Origin: Prolixibacteraceae bacterium
Lineage (GTDB): Bacteria; Bacteroidota; Bacteroidia; Bacteroidales; Prolixibacteraceae
Direction of reading: 5' to 3'
Length of the DNA: 8,627 nucleotides
NCBI GenBank assembly: GCA_027451165.1
Contig: DAIDJX010000133.1
Location: 1-8,627 of the forward strand
Below the pieces are notes generated by a model. That model was not told the DNA's origin, made no database searches, and worked only from the letters and a program-made list of their open reading frames with translations. This document shows positions 1 through 4,896 of this stretch, piece after piece. A program made the position numbers and the translations under genes. Each line of letters opens with the position of its first letter. Positions within the stretch are counted from its first letter, which is position 1.

Positions 1-202
1 TCCCGATATCCGGCTCCACCCCTCTCCGGGTCACCAGTAATTTACCATCCCTGTTAAAAATCAAGGCAGCCACGGCAGCCGCAGAATTGACATAAAAATG
101 AAACCCACAATCCGCACATTTCAACGAACGGTTCCCGGAAGGGAGAAACCCGGTGGATCCGCAACAGGGACAAAAACGGAATATATTTACCGGATGATTC
201 AT
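1..202 (-). CDS. NUDIX hydrolase with N-terminal zinc ribbon (5' part only)
   Basis: The first 67 codons of a minus-strand gene that leaves the window at base 1. Cys11-Cys14 and Cys29-Cys32 form two CxxC knuckles of a zinc ribbon (an extra Cys13 sits between the first pair). They are followed by GFHFYVNSAAAVAALIF, then a beta-strand pair and KLLVTRRGVEPDIG. This is the usual opening of zinc-ribbon NUDIX proteins, which hydrolyse nucleoside diphosphates linked to another group. The NUDIX box itself (GX5EX7REUXEEXGU) would begin just beyond the window edge and cannot be checked, so the substrate is unknown. The ATG at 202-200 is the only start that keeps the zinc ribbon and is preceded by A/T-rich sequence without a Shine-Dalgarno. 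The family call rests on the ribbon plus the AAAVAALI strand; it is fairly secure at family level only. Confidence 0.8.
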   Translation of the reverse strand, partial: MNHPVNIFRFCPCCGSTGFLPSGNRSLKCADCGFHFYVNSAAAVAALIFNRDGKLLVTRRGVEPDIG

Positions 203-219
203 TATTGAAAATTCTGTAT

Positions 220-239
220 AGACGTGTCGCGACACGTCT
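220..239. repeat. Perfect 20-bp palindrome, first of a related pair
   Basis: The sequence agacgtgtcgcgacacgtct is its own reverse complement over all 20 bases. It lies between the start of the NUDIX gene and the end of the esterase gene. Its 18-base core (221-238) matches that of a second inverted repeat 34 bases further on at 15 of 18 positions. Short GC-rich palindromes of this style are scattered between genes in many bacterial genomes; whether this one is multicopy here cannot be seen from one window. Confidence 0.75.
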
Positions 240-251
240 GTATTTGAAATA

Positions 252-275
252 AAAGACGCGTCACGACGCGTCTTT
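252..275 (-). terminator. Inverted repeat, possible terminator of the esterase operon
   Basis: Two 11-base arms (252-262 and 265-275, aaagacgcgtc and its exact complement) flank a 2-base centre. On the minus strand the hairpin lies 7-30 bases past the esterase stop codon and is followed by TATTTC, with the three Ts of the arm giving a short U-rich stretch (CTTTTATTTC). That suits an intrinsic terminator for the slyD-aroC-esterase operon, although the T-run is weak. The core is a variant copy of the palindrome at 220-239, so it may be mainly a repeat element that was co-opted. Confidence 0.45.
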
Positions 276-281
276 ACGTTA

Positions 282-1184
282 TTATTTTATAAATCCGGCG
301 GATTTCAGCCAATCCACAAACAATTCCGGCCAATGGTCTGCCGGGATGTTGTTTTTCCGCATACCAAAACCATGACCTCCTTTGGCAAAGATGTGCATTT
401 CAGCTGGAACCTTATTGGTTTTCAGCGCGGTATAGAATTCAATGGAATTCCGCGGAACTACGCCGGTATCGTTGTCAGCCAGCACCAGAAAAGTCGGAGG
501 TGTTTCCGGGGTTACATGCAACTCATTGGAATAGAGAACTACCAGGTTCATGTCATTCCCTTTGCCGAGCAGGTTGTTGCGTGAGCCCATGTGGGTGAAC
601 TCCTCCTTCATGGTAATTACCGGGTAGAGCAACAACATAAAGTCAGGGCGACAACTAATCTTTCCGACAGGATCTTTTGCTGCCGGATCACCGGCATCGA
701 AGTGGGTACCCACTGTGGAAGCAAGGTGACCACCTGCTGAAGAGCCTGCAATACCGATTTTGTTTGGTTGAATCCCCCACTCGCCTGCTTTGCTCCGGAT
801 GATGCGCAGCGCCCTGCGGGCATCTCCGGAGGGAATCTGGTGGTTGCCATTGGGCAGTCTGTATTTCAGGACAATGCCGGCTACGCCCTTTTCAACCAGC
901 CATTTGGCCATTTCAAAACCTTCATGGTCCATGGCTTCCATGGCATATCCGCCTCCGGGACAAATCAACACGGCAGCGCCGGTATTTTTATCCTTTTCCG
1001 GTAAATAAACATACATTTCAGCTTCGGAAACGTTCCGAACCCTAACCCCGTCAAACTTTTCCTCCGGAACGGTGATCCCGTTGCTATCGGGGGCGCCATC
1101 CGGCCAAACCTTCAGGGTGAAATTCTGGGAAACAGCGTTTACGTAAATCATAAGCGCAACGGAAAGGTAAATTATCTTTTTCAT
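282..1184 (-). CDS. Secreted alpha/beta-hydrolase, acetyl-esterase/BD-FAE-like
   Basis: A 300-residue exported hydrolase. The N-terminus MKKIIYLSVALMIYVNAVSQN is a signal peptide with a likely cut before Gln20, so the enzyme acts in the periplasm or outside. PGGGY (76-80) is the oxyanion-hole loop. GSSAG (147-151) is the nucleophile elbow with Ser149. Asp239 (or Asp237) in ADNDTGVVP is the probable acid, and His271 in GGHGFG completes the triad. This layout and length match the esterase/lipase family that includes xylan acetyl-esterases and BD-FAE-type carbohydrate esterases, which remove acetyl or feruloyl groups from plant polysaccharides; the real substrate is not readable. The start lies 2 bases after the upstream stop, so it is probably co-transcribed with, and translationally coupled to, the 177-residue gene and aroC. 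No polysaccharide-utilisation genes (susC/susD, glycosidases) are next to it, which leaves its physiological role open. Confidence 0.88.
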   Translation of the reverse strand: MKKIIYLSVALMIYVNAVSQNFTLKVWPDGAPDSNGITVPEEKFDGVRVRNVSEAEMYVYLPEKDKNTGAAVLICPGGGYAMEAMDHEGFEMAKWLVEKGVAGIVLKYRLPNGNHQIPSGDARRALRIIRSKAGEWGIQPNKIGIAGSSAGGHLASTVGTHFDAGDPAAKDPVGKISCRPDFMLLLYPVITMKEEFTHMGSRNNLLGKGNDMNLVVLYSNELHVTPETPPTFLVLADNDTGVVPRNSIEFYTALKTNKVPAEMHIFAKGGHGFGMRKNNIPADHWPELFVDWLKSAGFIK

Positions 1185-1186
1185 TT

Positions 1187-1720
1187 TCAGGATTTTGATC
1201 CAACAAAATAAGCCTCCTTATCGGCAAAAAGCAGGTTAAAGGTAGTCAGCGAACCATAAATTCTGGTGATGTATTGCTGCAGATTAACCTTATCTTCATC
1301 AGATAACACCGGATGCGCATTGATGTTCTGTTCCAGAACCCGGAGCCTGTCGCGAAGCATCACGATTTTATGGAAAAAAACTTCCACCGGAATCTCTTTG
1401 GATTGTAAACCAGGACTTCCGGGTTTCAGTTCCATTATCCCCCCCTTCCATTTTTCTCCGAGTGGAACAATACTGTTTAAACCGTTGAAACGGTCCAGCA
1501 CATTGATGAGCACTTCTTCCACCTCTTTCAGGGTCAACATGTTTTTAGGTCTTGTTTCTTCCTTCAACTCCAACACAGAAAGGTCAGTGTTCCTCTTTGT
1601 AATTTCAACCTTGCCCCCCCTTTCAAAGAAAATCTCATAGGCGGCGATGTTGACTTTACTGATGATTCCCTGGCCATAACGGGGATGTTCAACCCTGGTT
1701 CCTGCAGTTAATTCTTCCAT
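1187..1720 (-). CDS. Conserved protein of unknown function, SH3-like N-terminus
   Basis: A 177-residue soluble protein with no signal peptide or membrane segment. Residues 6-40 (GTRVEHPRYGQGIISKVN... then YEIFFERGGKVEI) form the small beta-barrel pattern G-x-V-x-H-x-x-(F/Y)-G-x-G seen in the CarD, UvrD/PcrA C-terminal and other Tudor/KOW-like modules that bind nucleic acid or RNA polymerase. Residues 62-80 and about 112-170 are predicted mostly helical (for example FFHKIVMLRDRLRVLEQNI and SDEDKVNLQQYITRIYGSL), with a flexible middle. I recognise the architecture as one met in Bacteroidota but know no assigned function. It follows aroC by 25 bases and precedes the esterase by 2, so it belongs to the same transcription unit. 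The barrel suggests contact with nucleic acid, but this is inference only. Confidence 0.8.
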   Translation of the reverse strand: MEELTAGTRVEHPRYGQGIISKVNIAAYEIFFERGGKVEITKRNTDLSVLELKEETRPKNMLTLKEVEEVLINVLDRFNGLNSIVPLGEKWKGGIMELKPGSPGLQSKEIPVEVFFHKIVMLRDRLRVLEQNINAHPVLSDEDKVNLQQYITRIYGSLTTFNLLFADKEAYFVGSKS

Positions 1721-1745
1721 AAAAAACTGATATAGTGAAATTTGT

Positions 1746-2819
1746 TTAGTGTTGATTAATTTTTTGCATTAACATATGATCAACCATAACGAGGGCAGCC
1801 ATGGCTTCCACAATGGGCACTGCCCTCGGCAACACACAGGGATCATGCCTGCCTTTGGGCAGAATGGTCACGGGATTATTCCCGCTGTCGACTGTAGCTT
1901 GCTCCCGCAGCAGGGTAGCAATAGGTTTGAAAGCAACGCGGAAATAAATGTCTTCCCCGTTGGAAATACCTCCCTGAATGCCGCCGGAATGGTTGGTGCT
2001 TGTCCTGACACCCTGACCGCCGGGTATGAACAGGTCATTGTGGATGGATCCCGGGAGCCTGGTGCCTTCAAAGCCACTGCCATACTCAAAGCCTTTTACC
2101 GCATTAATGCCCAGCATGGCAAATCCAAGTTCTGCATGTAGTTTATTGAAGACCGGCTCACCCCATCCGGCAGGTGTACCTGTAATCACCCCGGTAATTA
2201 CCCCTCCCAGGGTATCGTGATTTTGTCCGGCTTCCACAATTTTGGCTATCATCCGCTCTGCGGTTTCCGGATCGGGGCAACGGACTATATTGCTTTCGGT
2301 GAGCGACAGATCCAACTCCCGGTAAGATTTCTCCAGAAGAACGTCACCCACCTGCGAAACATAAGCATGTATGGTCACACCCGCTGATTGCAGCATGGTG
2401 CGGGCAATAGCTCCTGCGGCCACACGGGCGATGGTTTCCCTGGCGGAAGATCTGCCTCCCCCACGGTGGTCCCTCAGCCCATACTTTTTTTCATAGGTGA
2501 AGTCAGCATGAGAAGGCCGGTAGACATTTTTGAGGTCGTCATAATCCGTGGAATGCTGATCTTTGTTCCAAACCACAAAAGCGATGGGTGTACCAAGAGT
2601 TTTTCCTTCGAAAATGCCGGAAAGGAACTCCACCTGGTCAGGCTCCATCCGTTGGGTAGTAATCTTCGACTGACCAGGTTTACGCCTGGCCAGCTCCGCT
2701 TGTACCAATTCCGGATCAACAACGATCCCGGGCGGGCAGCCGTCAATAATCCCACCTATTCCCCTTCCATGAGATTCACCGAAGGTGGTTAACCTGAATA
2801 TCCTGCCAAAAGTGTTCAT
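1746..2819 (-). CDS. aroC: Chorismate synthase
   Basis: This enzyme catalyses the last step of the shikimate pathway, the anti-1,4-elimination of phosphate from 5-enolpyruvylshikimate-3-phosphate to give chorismate, using reduced FMN. It is a cytoplasmic tetramer in characterised members. At 357 residues it has the normal bacterial length. The first family signature GESHGRGIGGIIDGCPPG is at 14-31 with catalytic His17. RPSHADFTY (101-109) carries the second conserved His104. GLRDHRGGGRSSARET (114-129) is the phosphate and flavin loop, and HSGGIQGGISNGEDI (277-291) and GRHDPCVLPRAVPIVEAM (323-340) are the remaining conserved blocks. Nothing is missing. The start is fixed by the universal N-terminus MNTFGRIFRLTTFGESHG. 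It sits 58 bases after slyD and 25 bases before the unknown 177-residue gene, so it is likely expressed from the slyD promoter. Confidence 0.98.
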   Translation of the reverse strand: MNTFGRIFRLTTFGESHGRGIGGIIDGCPPGIVVDPELVQAELARRKPGQSKITTQRMEPDQVEFLSGIFEGKTLGTPIAFVVWNKDQHSTDYDDLKNVYRPSHADFTYEKKYGLRDHRGGGRSSARETIARVAAGAIARTMLQSAGVTIHAYVSQVGDVLLEKSYRELDLSLTESNIVRCPDPETAERMIAKIVEAGQNHDTLGGVITGVITGTPAGWGEPVFNKLHAELGFAMLGINAVKGFEYGSGFEGTRLPGSIHNDLFIPGGQGVRTSTNHSGGIQGGISNGEDIYFRVAFKPIATLLREQATVDSGNNPVTILPKGRHDPCVLPRAVPIVEAMAALVMVDHMLMQKINQH

Positions 2820-2877
2820 TCCAAAGCAATTAACAAATAACCGTCAGGCCGGTTCTCCGTCTGCTGAACGTATTAAA

Positions 2878-3462
2878 TCAGCAACAGCAGCCGGAACCAC
2901 AGCCACTATTCTCATCTTCCGGTCCGCAACCGTCAGGGCCACAACTTCCGGAGCTGCAACCACCGCTGCAACCGCATCCGCCCGACAGGGTAGAGACAAT
3001 TTCCTCATCAGTGGCCTGGCGAACGCCAACGACCATTCCCTTGAAATACAGATGCTCTCCGGCAAGTGGATGATTGAAATCCATGCGAACTTCATTTTCC
3101 CCCACTTCCATCACCATGCCGTTCAACCGCTGGCCATTTCCACTCATCATGGGAATGGAATTCCCCACTTTAATGAAATCTTCATCAAATTTACCATCAA
3201 CAATGAATATATGTTTGGGCAAATCCACAATGGCATCTTCATTGACTTCACCATAGGCTTCTGCCGGAGCCAGGCTTATTTCAAAGGGATCACCTTCCCT
3301 GAGGCCAGCCAACCTGGATTCAAAGTGCGGAAGCATCTGCCCGGCGCCATAAAGGAACTGCAGCGGGCGTTCCACAGTGGTTTGCTCTATCATTTCTCCG
3401 TTCAGATCGTCAATCATTAAATCATAAGTCACGGAGACCATTGCATTTTTTACAATTTCCAT
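2878..3462 (-). CDS. slyD: SlyD-like FKBP-type peptidyl-prolyl cis-trans isomerase
   Basis: A 194-residue cytoplasmic isomerase/chaperone that speeds proline isomerisation during folding. The FKBP half-domains flank an insert-in-flap (IF) chaperone domain. Residues 1-70 contain GAGQMLPHFESRLAGLREGD (39-58) and APAEAYGEVNED, the FKBP active-site region. About 71-127 is the IF domain. HPLAGEHLYFKGMVVGVRQAT (131-151) closes the FKBP fold. The tail after residue 160 is Gly/Ser/Cys rich with nine cysteines (163, 165, 169, 174, 179, 188, 192, 193, 194) and ends in CCC. E. coli SlyD also has a metal-binding tail, but that one is rich in His as well as Cys; here there is no His after 137. A nickel or zinc storage or delivery role is therefore plausible but unproven. 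It is the first gene of the probable slyD-aroC operon, with a candidate promoter just upstream. Confidence 0.93.
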   Translation of the reverse strand: MEIVKNAMVSVTYDLMIDDLNGEMIEQTTVERPLQFLYGAGQMLPHFESRLAGLREGDPFEISLAPAEAYGEVNEDAIVDLPKHIFIVDGKFDEDFIKVGNSIPMMSGNGQRLNGMVMEVGENEVRMDFNHPLAGEHLYFKGMVVGVRQATDEEIVSTLSGGCGCSGGCSSGSCGPDGCGPEDENSGCGSGCCC

Positions 3463-3481
3463 ATTTATTTTATTTAACTTG

Positions 3482-3511
3482 CAAAGAAACAGTTTTCTGA
3501 CAGATGTTCAA
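3482..3511 (-). promoter_or_regulatory. Candidate Bacteroidota promoter for slyD-aroC operon
   Basis: Read on the minus strand, TTG (3511-3509) is followed by exactly 19 bases and then TTTCTTTG (3489-3482). This is one mismatch from the Bacteroidota sigma-ABfr -7 box TAnnTTTG and has the expected spacing to a -33 TTG. Transcription would begin a few bases further on, giving a short A/T-rich leader before the slyD ATG at 3462. It lies in the 69-base gap after the lipoprotein gene, where an operon promoter is expected. The motif is short, so chance occurrence is possible. Confidence 0.45.
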
Positions 3512-3531
3512 TATAAAAATTCCCATCCCCT

Positions 3532-4599
3532 TCAATTCTTAAACAAAAAATCGCCCGGACAAACACCGACGTTTAATGTATCAAGTGGAAAACCCTGGGG
3601 TGAAAAACGGTAAACCACGCCGTTGCGGGAATAGTCACGGGCATCTCCCAGGTACAACTCGCCGCTGAACGGATCAACACCAAAGGAATAAAAGGCTTTT
3701 CCTGTCAGCGTCATAAGGCTTTTATCAGGAAGCTTATCACTCTTGACCGACATTTTGTACAGGTCGCCAGCCAGGAATAACAGGGAATCTTTTGAAGGAT
3801 TCAGCCGGATATCTGCGATCCAGGCTCCTGTCTGCTTCATCCAAAAAGTTTTCTCAACTTTTCTGGTGAGCGGATCAAGCCGCACCAAAGCCGCCTTTTC
3901 CGGATTTCCGGAGGAATTCAGCGGCTCCCCGTCGGTTTGTATCCAGATTTTGGACAAGGCATCCACCACCATTTGTCTGGGTTGATAGGGTACAGAAACA
4001 GAGTCGATCACAGCATCAGTTTCACTGTCTATCACCAATACCTTATTATCTGAAAGCCAACAGGTCACAAAAACCAATTTTCCAACCTGCACAAAACTTT
4101 CAGTTGCATGACCGCTCCCGCCGGGTTTACCATCACTCACAGGAATATAACCTGTTACCGCGAGGGTACCAGGATTAAAAACAGTTATTCTTCGAGCCTG
4201 CATATCACTGATATACGCTTTTTTGTTGCTCACGAAATGCACTGCTCTTGGTGAAATCAGTTCTTGTATGGTACCCTTATGTTCCATATTGTCCTTGTCA
4301 ATAACCACCAATTTGCCTGAATTGTTCACTACAATATAAATATGATCGCCAAACATACCCATTGACAGTGCCATATCCCCCAGCGGCAAGTTGTTCCGGT
4401 CAAAATAAACATCAGGATAAACTTTTTGATTTTCAGCGTCATAGTATGCCAGGGAAGAATTTCCATAGAGTGAATTCCCTTCACATAATAAATACACCCC
4501 TTTTTTGCCGGAAAAGTCAATATCTCCGGAAGATGACCAATCTTCACAGGCGGTTAATAAAAACACCAACGCAAAATAAAACAGAATCTGACTTCTCAT
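3532..4599 (-). CDS. BtuG-like surface lipoprotein, YncE/DUF5074-type beta-propeller
   Basis: A 355-residue lipoprotein. MRSQILFYFALVFLLTAC is a lipoprotein signal peptide with lipobox LTAC and lipidated Cys18. The next residues, ED then WSSSGD, are acidic and Ser-rich, as in the Bacteroidota signal that sends lipoproteins to the cell surface. GVYLLCEGNSLYGNSSLAYYD (34-54) and LGDMALSMGMFGDHIYIVVNN (73-93) are the hallmark opening of the DUF5074/YncE family, followed by repeated beta-propeller blades (for example NKKAYISDMQARRITVFN, NKVLVIDSETDAVIDSV, SGELYLGDARDYSRNGVVYRF). BtuG2 of Bacteroides, which has this fold and size, caps the BtuB receptor and binds cobalamin very tightly. That makes corrinoid capture the leading guess, but related propellers may serve other TonB receptors. 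No intact receptor gene is adjacent; only a receptor-like tail lies upstream (4611-4769). No convincing promoter was found in front of it. Confidence 0.82.
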   Translation of the reverse strand: MRSQILFYFALVFLLTACEDWSSSGDIDFSGKKGVYLLCEGNSLYGNSSLAYYDAENQKVYPDVYFDRNNLPLGDMALSMGMFGDHIYIVVNNSGKLVVIDKDNMEHKGTIQELISPRAVHFVSNKKAYISDMQARRITVFNPGTLAVTGYIPVSDGKPGGSGHATESFVQVGKLVFVTCWLSDNKVLVIDSETDAVIDSVSVPYQPRQMVVDALSKIWIQTDGEPLNSSGNPEKAALVRLDPLTRKVEKTFWMKQTGAWIADIRLNPSKDSLLFLAGDLYKMSVKSDKLPDKSLMTLTGKAFYSFGVDPFSGELYLGDARDYSRNGVVYRFSPQGFPLDTLNVGVCPGDFLFKN

Positions 4600-4610
4600 T
4601 TGTTTATCAA

Positions 4611-4769
4611 TTATTCAACGTAATAAATCCTCAGCAGGAACAAACGCCCGGTATTTAACGGATTATCTTCAACCTGCGTATATTCCGGCAAAAGAATTTC
4701 TACTTCAGGCTGTAAAATTCTTTGGCAGGGATGATGGTTCACGGTCTGCAGCTGTAATAAAACATCGGT
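4611..4769 (-). pseudogene. Possible C-terminal remnant of a TonB-dependent receptor
   Basis: On the minus strand, the frame that ends at TAA (4613-4611), 10 bases before the lipoprotein ATG, is open for 52 codons back to an in-frame TGA (4772-4770) and has no ATG. Its last codons read PEYTQVEDNPLNTGRLFLLR then IYYVE. This resembles the closing strand of BtuB-type receptors, usually of the form Y-x-Q-V-x-x-(Y)-P-(M/L)-P-G-R-x-F-x-(L/I)-x-(I/L)-x-Y. Receptor genes of this class commonly sit directly before BtuG/DUF5074 genes, and the short spacing fits that order. Upstream codons do not show other receptor motifs, the final residue is Glu rather than the usual aromatic, and the PL-GR block has one extra residue. 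The match may therefore be a decayed scar or coincidence. Confidence 0.4.
4685..4729. repeat. Imperfect 15-bp inverted repeat with 8-base loop
   Basis: Arms 4685-4699 (ccggcaaaagaattt) and 4715-4729 pair at 13 of 15 positions. The inner triplets tac (4701-4703) and gta (4712-4714) extend the stem past one bulged base, leaving the loop ttcaggct. The stem can fold in RNA from either strand. It lies about 90 bases before the lipoprotein start on the minus strand and within the proposed receptor remnant. There is no T-run immediately after either side, so it is not an obvious terminator; a leader structure or a regulator-binding palindrome is possible. Confidence 0.6.
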
Positions 4770-4810
4770 TCATTCCCAACGCAATCCGGAAATATTCCCT
4801 TATTTTCGTA

Positions 4811-4840
4811 TTGAAAAACGGGTAACATAGAGTACTGTTT
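4811..4840 (+). promoter_or_regulatory. Weak candidate promoter for ligA
   Basis: TTG (4811-4813), 19 bases, then TACTGTTT (4833-4840), which has two mismatches to TAnnTTTG. The position would give a leader of about 50 bases before the ligA ATG at 4897. It is the best-spaced match I find upstream of ligA but is weak. Confidence 0.25.
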
Positions 4841-4896
4841 ATTAATCTGTTATTCAGGAAGTTTCATTAATCAGGCAATATTAAACAACTTTAATT

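Larger units (their letters stand above)
4600..4896. other. 297-base region between divergent lipoprotein and ligA genes
   Basis: A gap between genes transcribed away from each other. The part next to the lipoprotein (4611-4769) holds the receptor-like open frame and the hairpin at 4685-4729. The part next to ligA (about 4790-4896) is A/T rich, with stops in several frames and a weak promoter-like motif at 4811-4840. Two loosely similar direct stretches, ctgattaatgaaac and cagattaataaac (minus strand, about 4842-4875), are visible. I see no cobalamin riboswitch consensus, tRNA or transposon end here. Confidence 0.6.

Noticed and set aside
220..275. CRISPR array
   Set aside because: Only two short palindromic units, 34 bases apart, with 16 bases between the cores, and no cas genes.
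2785..3420. 211-codon plus-strand ORF opposite slyD
   Set aside because: It is an antisense shadow. The minus-strand frame has complete FKBP/SlyD motifs, while the plus frame has none and low-complexity Ala/Thr runs.
4739..4828. Small minus-strand ORF of 29 codons beginning MLPVFQYENKG
   Set aside because: Very short, in an A/T-rich gap, overlapped by another open frame, no ribosome binding site and no recognisable motif.
4600..4896. Cobalamin riboswitch before the BtuG-like gene
   Set aside because: Short pieces such as GGGAAT and CCTGCC occur on the minus strand, but the ordered B12-box core and its neighbouring conserved stems are absent.
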